Shown here in pieces: positions 6,649 to 14,809 of a stretch of DNA of 31,328 nucleotides. Source of the stretch: CAZGUG01 sp964529035 (GTDB lineage: Bacteria > Bacillota > Clostridia > Ch29); assembly GCA_964529035.1 (NCBI GenBank), contig CAZGUG010000021.1, positions 1 to 31,328 of the forward strand, written 5' to 3'. The translations under genes were made by a program, and so were the position numbers. Under the pieces are notes generated by a model. The model did not search any database and was not told the DNA's origin. It worked only from the letters and a program-made list of their open reading frames with translations. The stretch's first letter is position 1, and each line of letters begins with the position of its first letter.

Positions 6649-9009
6649 ATGAACGATAGGGTAAAAAGACTGAGACAACAGAGCGTAAGTGCAGTCCCGT
6701 ATATTTCAATCGAAAGGGCTGACCTTGTAACCGAAGCCTACCGGCAGTATTCGGGCAAGGTTTCAGCGCCAATGATGAGGGCCCTGACCTTCAAACACCT
6801 GATGGAGAACAAAACGGTATGTATTAACCCGCATGAGCTGATAGTCGGGGAGAGGGGGCCTGAACCCCAGGCGACACCCACCTATCCCGAACTGTGCTGT
6901 CACAGCCTTGAAGACCTGGATATTATGGAAAACCGCGACAAGATTTCCTTTAAGGTAAGGGAAGAAGTAAAAAGAATACAAAGGGAAAAGATTATACCCT
7001 ACTGGAAAGGAAGATCGATAAGGGATATAATTTTCAATCATATGACGGATGAGTGGATAGACTGCTATAACGCAGGGGTATTTACCGAGTTTATGGAACA
7101 GAGGGCCCCGGGACACACCGTTGCAGACGGAAAGATTTATAAAAAAGGGTTTCTGGATTTCAAGAAGGATATCCAAAGAAGCCTTGAAGAGATTGATTAC
7201 CTGAACGACCCCGAAGGCTATGACAAAAAAGAGCAGCTTATGGCAATGCAGGTATGTGTTGATGCCCTGATTACCTATGCCAAAAGACATGCCCAAAAGG
7301 CCCTAGAATTGGCAAAGGACGAGAAGGACCCGGCAAGAAAGAAGGAGCTGGAAAGAATAGCGGAAAACTGTTCCCGCGTTCCGGCCAATGCACCCAGGGA
7401 TTTCTGGGAAGCGCTGCAGGCGTACTGGTTTGTGCATATAGGAGTTATAACCGAGCTGAATACATGGGATTCGTTTAACCCGGGTAAGCTGGACCAGCAC
7501 CTGTATCCTTTCTACAAAAAGGGTATCCGGGAGGGTTCGCTTAACCCGGATAAGGCAAAGGAACTGCTGGAGTGCTTCTGGGTCAAGTTCAACAACCAGC
7601 CGGCGCCGCCAAAGGTAGGGGTTACGCTGGCCGAAAGCGGTACCTATACGGATTTTGCCAATATAAATATCGGGGGTATAAAGCCGGATGGTTCGGATGG
7701 AGTAAACGAAGTATCCTATATGCTGCTGGATATTATAGGCGAGATGAAAATACTGCAGCCCAGCACCAATGTGCAGGTAAGCAAAAGGAACCCGGACAGG
7801 TTTGTTAAAAAGGCATGCGAAATAATTAGGATGGGTATGGGTTTCCCCTCGGTGTTCAACACCGATGCGGTGGTGGAGGAGCTTATACGCCAGGGCAAAT
7901 CAATAGAGGACGCAAGGTGCGGCGGTACAAGCGGCTGTGTTGAGACCGGGGCCTTCGGCAAGGAAGCCTATATACTGACCGGATATTTCAATATACCCAA
8001 GGTACTGGAGATTACGCTGAACAACGGGTTTGACAAAAGAACAGGTAAAAAAATCGGCCTTGAAACCGGTGATCCTACCGGGTTTACAAGCTTTATGCAG
8101 CTGTTTGATGCCTTTAAAAAACAGATGCATCATTTCATTGATATCAAGATCAGGGGAAACAATATAATAGAAAAGCTGTACGCCACCCATATGCCGTCCC
8201 CATTTCTTTCAATAGTGGTGGATGACTGTATAAAGAAAGGTGAAGACTATAACGCCGGGGGTGCGAGGTATAACACAAACTATATACAGGGGGTGGGTAT
8301 CGGAAGTATAACCGACTGCCTGTCGGCTGTAAAATACCATGTTTTTGACAACAAAACGCTGACAATGGAAAAACTTCTGTCAGCCCTTGAAGACAATTTC
8401 GAAGGGCATGAGAGCATAAGACAGGTGCTGCTTAACAAGACGCCCAGGTACGGGAACGATGATGATTACGCAGACGGTTTAATGGTATCGGTTTTTGAGA
8501 CCTTTTACAATGCGGTGGACGGAAGGAAGAATATGAAGGGGGGCTGCTACCGGATAAACATGCTGCCCACCACCTGTCATATTTATTTCGGCTCGGTAAT
8601 TGGGGCAACCCCGGACGGGAGAAAGGCCCGGCAGCCGCTGTCCGAGGGAATATCCCCGGTACAGGGGGCGGACAGACACGGGCCCACGGCGGTTATTAAA
8701 TCCGCTTCAAAGATGGACCACCTGAAGACCGGCGGCACCCTATTAAACCAAAAATTTACGCCACAGGTACTGGAAGGGGAAGAGGGGCTTATGAAACTTA
8801 CACATCTTATAAGGTCCTATTTCAAACTGGACGGGCATCACATACAGTTTAACGTGGTCAGCGCCGATACCTTAAGAAAGGCCCAGAAGAATCCCGAGCA
8901 GTACAATGACCTCATTGTAAGGGTAGCTGGGTACAGCGACTACTTCAACAACCTGAGCAAAAAACTGCAGGATGAGATAATAACCAGGACAGAACACTGT
9001 GCGTTCTAG
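6649..9009 (+). CDS. hypD: Glycyl radical enzyme: trans-4-hydroxy-L-proline dehydratase
   Basis: It removes water from trans-4-hydroxy-L-proline to give pyrroline-5-carboxylate, which a reductase (ProC, not in this window) turns into proline. Of 786 residues, Cys430 in 'GGTSGCVETG' is the thiyl-radical cysteine, Glu432 the general base, and Gly761 in 'RVAGYSDYF' the radical glycine. From memory, Clostridioides difficile HypD uses His160, Asp278, Ser334, Asp339, Phe340, Cys434, Glu436, Tyr450, Thr645 and Gly765. Here His156, Asp274, Ser330, Asp335, Phe336, Cys430, Glu432, Tyr446, Thr641 and Gly761 match, all with offset 4. This separates it from choline, glycerol, isethionate and hydroxyphenylacetate enzymes. 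GGAGG precedes ATG 6649. Not the hydrogenase maturation HypD. Confidence 0.92.
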   Translation: MNDRVKRLRQQSVSAVPYISIERADLVTEAYRQYSGKVSAPMMRALTFKHLMENKTVCINPHELIVGERGPEPQATPTYPELCCHSLEDLDIMENRDKISFKVREEVKRIQREKIIPYWKGRSIRDIIFNHMTDEWIDCYNAGVFTEFMEQRAPGHTVADGKIYKKGFLDFKKDIQRSLEEIDYLNDPEGYDKKEQLMAMQVCVDALITYAKRHAQKALELAKDEKDPARKKELERIAENCSRVPANAPRDFWEALQAYWFVHIGVITELNTWDSFNPGKLDQHLYPFYKKGIREGSLNPDKAKELLECFWVKFNNQPAPPKVGVTLAESGTYTDFANINIGGIKPDGSDGVNEVSYMLLDIIGEMKILQPSTNVQVSKRNPDRFVKKACEIIRMGMGFPSVFNTDAVVEELIRQGKSIEDARCGGTSGCVETGAFGKEAYILTGYFNIPKVLEITLNNGFDKRTGKKIGLETGDPTGFTSFMQLFDAFKKQMHHFIDIKIRGNNIIEKLYATHMPSPFLSIVVDDCIKKGEDYNAGGARYNTNYIQGVGIGSITDCLSAVKYHVFDNKTLTMEKLLSALEDNFEGHESIRQVLLNKTPRYGNDDDYADGLMVSVFETFYNAVDGRKNMKGGCYRINMLPTTCHIYFGSVIGATPDGRKARQPLSEGISPVQGADRHGPTAVIKSASKMDHLKTGGTLLNQKFTPQVLEGEEGLMKLTHLIRSYFKLDGHHIQFNVVSADTLRKAQKNPEQYNDLIVRVAGYSDYFNNLSKKLQDEIITRTEHCAF

Positions 9010-9012
9010 GTT

Positions 9013-9651
9013 TTATCCGCCAAGCGTTATGTCCTGTTTGTCGTACCATTCAAGGGCTGAGTACAGGTGCTCCGGTTTGAAATCCGGCCAGTAGTCGTCA
9101 ATGACGTAAAAGTCGGAATATATTGACTGGACCGGCAAAAACCCGCTCAGCCTTCTTCTGCCTCCCCAGCGGATAATAAGGTCTACCCGGGATACATCAC
9201 TGGACCTGAGATGGTTTTTAAGGCCCCGATTCTTGTTTATGCCTAAAAGGTTGTTCAAATCCCACTCCCAACCGTAGTTTACCAGGAAATTAACCTTTAT
9301 GCCGCCCCTGCCAATGGTTCTGCGTTTTGTGTATTCAAGCAGTTCCTTGGGAAACACCGGTGAATCCGTATTGCCTATTACAAGCAGTTCGGCATCCTGG
9401 GCGGCCAAGATTTCAACCGCCTTTACACAGGCGTTGACGAAGGCGCGGGTTTGTACAGAGGGCCTTTTTGTGTTGTCCATGGTAAAACCGTAATATGTAA
9501 GTTCCTTAACTCCCAGTTCCCTGCACAGAATAAAAAGCCTGAGCCCGGGGTCAAGGCCCTTTGCGTATCCCATTTCCTTAGGCAGGCCCCTCTCGGCTGC
9601 CCACCTTCTGTTGCCGTCCGGGATTATTCCTATGTGTCGGGGTATCCTCAT
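9013..9651 (-). CDS. Divergent cis-prenyltransferase (UppS-family paralogue)
   Basis: Belongs to the undecaprenyl-diphosphate synthase fold, which condenses isopentenyl diphosphate into Z-polyprenyl chains. Retained: 'IIPDGNRRWA' with catalytic Asp12, Asn14, Arg16 and Trp17; 'TMDNTKRP' in place of the usual FSxENW(K/N)RP; and the C-terminal 'RLSGF...SIYSDFY...WPDF' block. Changed: the usual RTSGExRLSNF reads 'RWGGRRRLSGF', so the TSGE part is lost, and the usual Glu in SExYF is Asp. At 212 residues it is about 20-40 shorter than housekeeping UppS, which suggests a paralogue with a different chain length or acceptor. GGAGGTG precedes the start at 9651. It converges on hypD with only three bases between stops. 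Confidence 0.75.
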   Translation of the reverse strand: MRIPRHIGIIPDGNRRWAAERGLPKEMGYAKGLDPGLRLFILCRELGVKELTYYGFTMDNTKRPSVQTRAFVNACVKAVEILAAQDAELLVIGNTDSPVFPKELLEYTKRRTIGRGGIKVNFLVNYGWEWDLNNLLGINKNRGLKNHLRSSDVSRVDLIIRWGGRRRLSGFLPVQSIYSDFYVIDDYWPDFKPEHLYSALEWYDKQDITLGG

Positions 9652-9741
9652 TTTTTCACCTCCGGCAGAATATTAAGTATTATTTCCATAAACCTTCAGA
9701 ATATAATTCCAAGGCGGATAACAGGCAGGCCGGACATAAAG

Positions 9742-10881
9742 TCAGCCCTGTGAAGGCGGTCTTTGACCGTAATACTGGTAATAATCAACCCGGATTCTCC
9801 CGTTGTAGAGTTTTCTTCTGCGGTCGGCTTTCCTGCCGTACAGGTTTTCAAAGTCCTCTTGGGAAGACAGCACATATACCGACCAGGTGCTTAAGTTTTT
9901 AAGCTTTTTGCCCATTTCCCCGTACAGTTCATGTATCCGGTCGGTTGTTCCAATTCTTTCACCGTAGGGCGGATTGGTTATTATTACCCCGTAGTCTCCG
10001 GCTGCTTTGAATTGTGAAAAGGACATTACTTTAAAATCTATACAGTCGTCCACACCGCAGTTTACTGCATTTTGCACGGCAGTTTCCACTGCTTTATTGT
10101 CTATGTCGGACCCGACAATTCGTATCATCGAATCCTGGTCAATGGCCCTGAAAGCTTCAACCCTTGCCTGTTGCCACAAATCTTTTCCCGGCTTCGACCA
10201 TTCTTCGGAAGCAAAGCTTCTGCCCAGTCCCGGTGCTATATTCCTGGCTATCATGGCGGCTTCTATCGGTATGGTCCCGGAACCGCAAAAAGGGTCTGCC
10301 AGCAGCCTGTCCTTATTCCAAAAGCTAAGCTGGACCAATGCTGCGGCCAGCGTTTCCTTAAGGGGTGCTTCAACCGACCTATGGCGATAGCCCCTTTTGT
10401 GAAGGCCAACCCCACTGGTGTCAATGGTAAGGGTGGCGATATCTTTCAACAGTGAAACCTGGATGGTGAACTCAGGTCCGGTTTCACTGAACCATTCCTT
10501 CTTATACCTCTGCTTCATCCTCTCCACAACCGCTTTTTTTACGATTGCCTGGCAGTCGGGCACGCTGTAAAGCTTTGATTTTACCGATTTGCCCGTTACG
10601 GTGAACTTACCGTCCTCTGTAATCCAATCGTCCCAGGGCAGGGCCTTGGTATTTTCAAAAAGCTCTTCAAAGCTTAAGGCTTTGAACTGGCCCATTCTAA
10701 GCAGCACCCTGTCGGCAGTCCTAAGCCACAGGTTGGCCTTCGGAATTGCCGGAAGGTCTGCAGTAAAGGTAATTTTTCCGTCTTCGGTTAATAGGTTGGT
10801 ATATCCAAGGCTTTGCACTTCGCGTTTAACAACCGCCTCCAGGCCGAAGGTGGAGGTTGCTATAAGTTTGATATCAGACAT
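9742..10881 (-). CDS. THUMP-domain class I SAM-dependent RNA methyltransferase (RlmL N-half/YpsC type)
   Basis: A 379-residue protein with an N-terminal ferredoxin-like/THUMP RNA-binding region (about residues 1-160) and a C-terminal Rossmann methyltransferase. The SAM-binding motif is 'DPFCGSGTIPIEAA', motif II ends in 'GSDID', and the catalytic motif is 'TNPPYGER', which indicates N2-guanine methylation of rRNA as in RlmL/YpsC proteins. The open frame reaches 10959, but ATG 10881 preceded by AGGAG fits the family N-terminus 'MSDIKLIATSTFGLEAVVKR'. A TATAAT box on the minus strand at 10909-10914 lies upstream. The uppS-like gene follows after a 90-base gap. Confidence 0.88.
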   Translation of the reverse strand: MSDIKLIATSTFGLEAVVKREVQSLGYTNLLTEDGKITFTADLPAIPKANLWLRTADRVLLRMGQFKALSFEELFENTKALPWDDWITEDGKFTVTGKSVKSKLYSVPDCQAIVKKAVVERMKQRYKKEWFSETGPEFTIQVSLLKDIATLTIDTSGVGLHKRGYRHRSVEAPLKETLAAALVQLSFWNKDRLLADPFCGSGTIPIEAAMIARNIAPGLGRSFASEEWSKPGKDLWQQARVEAFRAIDQDSMIRIVGSDIDNKAVETAVQNAVNCGVDDCIDFKVMSFSQFKAAGDYGVIITNPPYGERIGTTDRIHELYGEMGKKLKNLSTWSVYVLSSQEDFENLYGRKADRRRKLYNGRIRVDYYQYYGQRPPSQG

Positions 10882-10970
10882 AGGCACTCCTGAAAATGGA
10901 TTTTTTTTATTATAACACAAATACCCGGGGTTGTATTCAGGCTGCGGAATTAATTGCACGTTTAAATGAC

Positions 10971-11000
10971 TTCAGTTCAAAGAAAATGATATGCTATAAT
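10971..11000 (+). promoter_or_regulatory. Extended -10 promoter for the AEC transporter gene
   Basis: TGCTATAAT (10992-11000) is an extended -10 element with a perfect TATAAT. A weak -35, TTCAGT at 10971-10976, lies 18 bases upstream. The transcript would start near 11007, ahead of AGGGAGG at 11028-11034. Confidence 0.6.
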
Positions 11001-11044
11001 GGATGAAGTGTTAAATCCAGACAACTCAGGGAGGCTTACAAACT

Positions 11045-11986
11045 TTGATAACCGACGCACTGCAAAGCATCTTAACAATTGTTATTATGGTCTCAACAGG
11101 ATATTTTCTCACAGCCCGGGGATGGTTTGATGACGATACGGCAAAACTGTTTTCAAGGCTGGTGGTGAAAATTTCGCTGCCGGTATTCTTGTTTTCCAAT
11201 CTTTATACCGCCTTTGACAGGGAAGAGCTGGTGGTTTTGTGTAAAAGTCTTATCTATCCGGCTTTAACAATGATTTTTATGTATGCCCTGGGACTTGTAT
11301 TTTTGAAACTATTAAAGACTGCGCCGGGGCGAAAGGGAATTTTTTTGGTAATGTTTTCGTTTTCAAACACAGTATTTATAGGCCTTCCGGTCAACGTATC
11401 ACTGTTCGGTGAGGCAAGCGTTCCCTATGTAGTAATGTTTTATACAGTTAATACTTTGTTGTTTTGGACAATCGGCATAAACGCGATAAAAAAGGATGAC
11501 CCTTCCGGACACACCAGGGGGTCCGCTGCCGAAGGTATTAGAAATATAGTATCTCCCCCTCTGGTTGCGTTTTTAATAAGCATTGTATTGATAGCGCTTA
11601 ATATACCAATGCCGCGCTTTGTAATGGATACCGCCGGATACCTGGGCAGTCTTACAACACCCTTGTCAATGCTGTTCATGGGAATTACAATATATAATAT
11701 AGATTTAAGTAAAATAAGGATTGACAGGGAAATGATTGCAATAATCGCAGGAAGATTCTTGATTGCTCCAGTAATTGTATATTTGCTGTTTGTTTCAATA
11801 AATATTCCGCTGCTGATGAAAAAGGTGTTCATTATCGAAGCTGCAATGCCTGTAATGGTACAATGTGCCATAGTAGCCAAAACCTATGGTGCGGATTACA
11901 AATATGCAACAATTATGGTAGCTGTAACAACCATTGTGGGAATGGCATTTATCCCGGTATATATGCTTATACTGGGTGGTTTATAA
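11045..11986 (+). CDS. AEC (auxin efflux carrier) family membrane transporter
   Basis: A 313-residue polytopic protein with about ten hydrophobic segments in the two-times-five arrangement of the AEC/Mem_trans family. Members move organic acids such as malate or malonate, and other small anions. Family cues are 'TGYFLTARGWFDDDTAKLFS' early and 'SFSNTVFIGLPVNVSLFG' near residue 105, with the conserved N-x-x-F-x-G-x-P pattern, repeated as a weaker 'PLSMLFMGITI' later. TTG 11045 has AGGGAGG ten bases upstream and no better start is present. It appears to be a single-gene unit. The substrate is unknown. Confidence 0.82.
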   Translation: MITDALQSILTIVIMVSTGYFLTARGWFDDDTAKLFSRLVVKISLPVFLFSNLYTAFDREELVVLCKSLIYPALTMIFMYALGLVFLKLLKTAPGRKGIFLVMFSFSNTVFIGLPVNVSLFGEASVPYVVMFYTVNTLLFWTIGINAIKKDDPSGHTRGSAAEGIRNIVSPPLVAFLISIVLIALNIPMPRFVMDTAGYLGSLTTPLSMLFMGITIYNIDLSKIRIDREMIAIIAGRFLIAPVIVYLLFVSINIPLLMKKVFIIEAAMPVMVQCAIVAKTYGADYKYATIMVAVTTIVGMAFIPVYMLILGGL

Positions 11987-12036
11987 AACAGGCATGAATT
12001 TAAAACCGGGAGCAACTATTAATAAGGGGGATTAAT

Positions 12037-12498
12037 ATGAGGAGAAAGGACAGGGAAATAAAAGACAGAGGACTTATTGAGCGGATAATGGAAAAGGCCG
12101 ATGTATGCAGGATAGCCGTCTGCGAGAACAACAGACCATACATAATACCAATGAACTTCGGTTACGAGAACAACTGCCTGTATCTGCATTCCGCCAACGA
12201 GGGAAAAAAAATTGACATTCTCAAAAAGAACAACGATGTATGTTTTGAAATGGAACTGGAATATGAGCTTGTTGAGGACCAAAACCCATGTGAATGGAGC
12301 GTGAAGTATCACAGTGTAATAGGATTTGGGAAAGCCTTCCTGTTGGAAGACAGCGAGCAAAAAAGGGAGGGCCTTGACGTTATAGTGAAAAAGTATACCG
12401 GCAGGCCATATTCCAAGTATCCCGAGGCTGTGCTTGAAAGGCTGGCGGTTATTAGGATTGAAATTGAAAGTATAACCGGCAAAAGGGCTGAGGAATAA
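12037..12498 (+). CDS. FMN-binding split-barrel protein, pyridoxamine 5'-phosphate oxidase-like (NimA-like)
   Basis: A 153-residue protein resembling the short pyridoxamine-phosphate-oxidase-like family that includes NimA-type nitroimidazole reductases. The pattern is 'ADVCRIAVCENNRPYIIPMN' near residues 21-40, then 'CLYLHSANEGKKIDILKKN', the usual beta-barrel strand followed by the flavin-contacting H-x-A-x-x-G-x-K segment. 'YHSVIGFGKA' matches the third core strand. It has no signal peptide. AAGGGGG precedes ATG 12037. Likely an FMN- or deazaflavin-dependent oxidoreductase of unknown substrate; drug resistance should not be inferred. Confidence 0.8.
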   Translation: MRRKDREIKDRGLIERIMEKADVCRIAVCENNRPYIIPMNFGYENNCLYLHSANEGKKIDILKKNNDVCFEMELEYELVEDQNPCEWSVKYHSVIGFGKAFLLEDSEQKREGLDVIVKKYTGRPYSKYPEAVLERLAVIRIEIESITGKRAEE

Positions 12499-12620
12499 GA
12501 TTTTCGCATTATGAATAGTATACTAGCGGGCTCTGCAGCGATTGGTTAACATAAATTGTACATTGCTATTTGTGCCGCTGTCCCTTATCATTTTTACTAT
12601 AAACTAAAAGGGGGAACGGC

Positions 12621-14222
12621 ATGAGCAGACTGGCGAATACAAAAAGAATCACAGCAGCGGGTGCAGCCCTTGTCATATTTTTTGCATTTCTATCCGGGGG
12701 ATATGCCTATGCAAAGGCCAAAAAGTTAAATATGACCTATATCTATTTTGGAGATACCAGGGCATTTATTGATAATGTTGATAAAACCGGAGGGGCCCTT
12801 GATACGGTATCGCCCAGCTATTTTGACTTGGATTCTCACGGTAACCTGGTATTGAACGAAATTACCGACCAAGCATTTGTTGAAGCAATGGAAGACAGGG
12901 ACATAAGGGTTGTTCCGTTTCTAAGCAACCACTGGGACAGGGAAAAGGGAAGGGCTGCTTTGGCCAACAGGAAAGACCTGGCCGGACAGATTGCCGATGC
13001 GGTAATGGAATACGGTTTTGACGGGGTTAACGTGGACATAGAAAACCTGACCGAAGCCGACCGCGAAGCCTATGTGGATTTTGTAAGGCTTCTGAGGGAA
13101 GAACTGCCGCGCAGAAAAGAGGTTTCGGTTGCGGTGGCTGCCAATCCGACCGGAAGCGATACCGGATGGCAGGGCTCCTACGACTATGAAGCCATGGCAA
13201 GGTACAGCGACTACCTTATGATAATGGCCTACGACGAAAAGGGTGAAGGGGAACAGCAGGGGCCGGTGGCCAGCATATCCTTTGTGGAAGAATCGATTAA
13301 GTACGCCCTCCGGCATATCCCCTCCGACAAGATAGTGCTGGGGATCCCGTTTTACGGCCGGTACTGGAAGGTCGGGCAAAGCCACGGCGGCTATGGAATA
13401 CATCTGAATAAGGTGGAGGAACTTCTGGAAAACTACAACGGCAGGGTTGAGTTTGACGAGTTTGCCGCTTCTCCCAGGGCAACCATTAACATAACCCCCG
13501 GTGACGGGCATGTTAGCGTGTTCAGCCGCAGGCTTTCCCCGGGAACCTATATAATATGGTACGAGAACGAGGAATCAATACAGTACAAACTGAGACTAAT
13601 CAAGAAATACGGCCTAAGGGGTGCTGGCAGCTGGAGTCTCGGACAGGAGACCGGCAGCACGTGGGGATACTTTCACTTGTGGCTGAACGGCAACTGGTTT
13701 GTAGATACTTACCAGCACTGGGCCCAGGATGAAATCGCCGATATGGAAGAAAAGGGTTGGATGCAGGGCGTATCCAGCACCCATTTTGCCCCCGATATGC
13801 CTTTGACCAGGGCCCAATCGGCAGCGATACTGGTTAGAGCGCTCGAACTGGATGAAAGGCAGGATACGGGTTCATTTAAAGACGTATCGGATCAGCACTG
13901 GGCGCGCAGAGAGATTGGGATAATTGAAGAATACGGAATAATGCAGGGCAAGGGAAACGGACAGTTTGGTCCCGAGGACCCGCTGACTAGGGAAGAGATG
14001 GCTGCAATCCTTGGAAGAATAGTTGATATTGACGACAGGGACCGGGAACAGGTCTTCTTCAGGGATGTGGACAGCGGCAGGTGGTCCTATGAAGCTATCA
14101 GTTCAATGAGCGGCTGCGGTATTTTTATGGGATATGACGATGGCACCTTCAGACCTTTGGATGTGATAACAAGGGCCCAGATGGCGGCACTGATGAACAG
14201 GATTTCACCTGAGATAGAGTAA
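12621..14222 (+). CDS. Exported GH18 family glycosidase with three SLH domains
   Basis: The signal peptide ends at 'GGYAYA' (residue 31). A GH18 TIM barrel covers about residues 36-345. The active-site strand reads 'GFDGVNVDIENL': acid/base Glu141 and the Asp139 before it are present, while the first Asp of DGxDxDxE is Asn137, as in the SleL/YaaH-type spore-cortex and peptidoglycan N-acetylglucosaminidases. 'YLMIMAYDEKG' is the product-side strand. Three SLH domains follow (about 355-400, 418-465, 482-530), which would anchor the enzyme to secondary cell-wall polymer. AAAGGGGGAA precedes ATG 12621. Likely a cell-wall or cortex hydrolase; chitinase is less likely. Confidence 0.88.
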   Translation: MSRLANTKRITAAGAALVIFFAFLSGGYAYAKAKKLNMTYIYFGDTRAFIDNVDKTGGALDTVSPSYFDLDSHGNLVLNEITDQAFVEAMEDRDIRVVPFLSNHWDREKGRAALANRKDLAGQIADAVMEYGFDGVNVDIENLTEADREAYVDFVRLLREELPRRKEVSVAVAANPTGSDTGWQGSYDYEAMARYSDYLMIMAYDEKGEGEQQGPVASISFVEESIKYALRHIPSDKIVLGIPFYGRYWKVGQSHGGYGIHLNKVEELLENYNGRVEFDEFAASPRATINITPGDGHVSVFSRRLSPGTYIIWYENEESIQYKLRLIKKYGLRGAGSWSLGQETGSTWGYFHLWLNGNWFVDTYQHWAQDEIADMEEKGWMQGVSSTHFAPDMPLTRAQSAAILVRALELDERQDTGSFKDVSDQHWARREIGIIEEYGIMQGKGNGQFGPEDPLTREEMAAILGRIVDIDDRDREQVFFRDVDSGRWSYEAISSMSGCGIFMGYDDGTFRPLDVITRAQMAALMNRISPEIE

Positions 14223-14284
14223 ACGGTGAAATATTCGCATCTTGAAGGGTCACTTTCATAATAATATAATAGTAATAGATCAAT

Positions 14285-14365
14285 CGGGGACACTCCGCAG
14301 CAAGGAATTCTAATGGGGACATTCCTTGGCCATAGAGGAATACCTGCTATAAAGGTGTGTCCCCA
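14285..14365. repeat. GGGGACA repeat unit with internal inverted repeats (possible REP/MITE remnant)
   Basis: Between two genes lie CGGGGACACTCC (14285-14296), TGGGGACATTCC (14313-14324) and, inverted, GGTGTGTCCCCA (14354-14365). Inside, CAAGGAAT (14301-14308) pairs with ATTCCTTG (14321-14328). The unit of about 80 bases can therefore fold into alternative hairpins. No transposase is nearby. Similar GGGGACA palindromes flank IS200/REP-type transposases in many Firmicutes, so a non-autonomous element is plausible. Confidence 0.5.
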
Positions 14366-14392
14366 TACATTATAAAAAAGGACGGTGGCAGA

Positions 14393-14806
14393 ATGGCAGT
14401 ATTCAAAGGGCCTGCCCATATAGGGATTCATACCCGGGATATGGAAAGGTCAAAGGCATTCTACATAGAAAACCTGGGATTTACACCGGAATACGAAGCA
14501 GTTGTTGAAAAACCGGGCAATCAGTGGTTAAAGCTTTCCTTTCTCCGCCTAGGGGAAATGGTGATAGAACTGGTGGAACCGTCGGACAGCAAAAAAGCCG
14601 GTGCGGGGCAGGGGGGAAGCATAAACCACATTGCCATAGAAGTAAACGGTATTTCGGATATCGTCAGCACACTTAAAGGGAAAGGTGTGGAGTTTGAAAC
14701 CGTAGAACCGTCGGTTATCCCGGACCTTTTTAACGGCATTGTGACGGCATTCTTAAAGGGACCGTCGGGGGAAAGGATAGAACTGTTGGAGCATATGGAG
14801 GTGTAA
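14393..14806 (+). CDS. VOC-superfamily metalloprotein (glyoxalase/bleomycin-resistance fold)
   Basis: A 137-residue protein with two beta-alpha-beta-beta-beta modules. Candidate metal ligands are His9 ('PAHIGIHT'), Glu59 ('MVIELVEP'), His79 ('INHIAIEV') and Glu130 ('ERIELLEH'), the standard H/E/H/E set of glyoxalase I and methylmalonyl-CoA epimerase-like enzymes. ATG 14393 is preferred to the upstream GTG 14357, which lies in the repeat unit; GGACGGTGG lies just ahead of it. The next gene follows three bases after the stop, so the two are co-transcribed. The substrate cannot be assigned. Confidence 0.83.
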   Translation: MAVFKGPAHIGIHTRDMERSKAFYIENLGFTPEYEAVVEKPGNQWLKLSFLRLGEMVIELVEPSDSKKAGAGQGGSINHIAIEVNGISDIVSTLKGKGVEFETVEPSVIPDLFNGIVTAFLKGPSGERIELLEHMEV

Positions 14807-14809
14807 AAT

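Noticed and set aside
6763..7296. Minus-strand ORF of 177 codons inside hypD.
   Set aside because: It is fully antisense to conserved HypD coding sequence and shows no domain or ribosome binding site.
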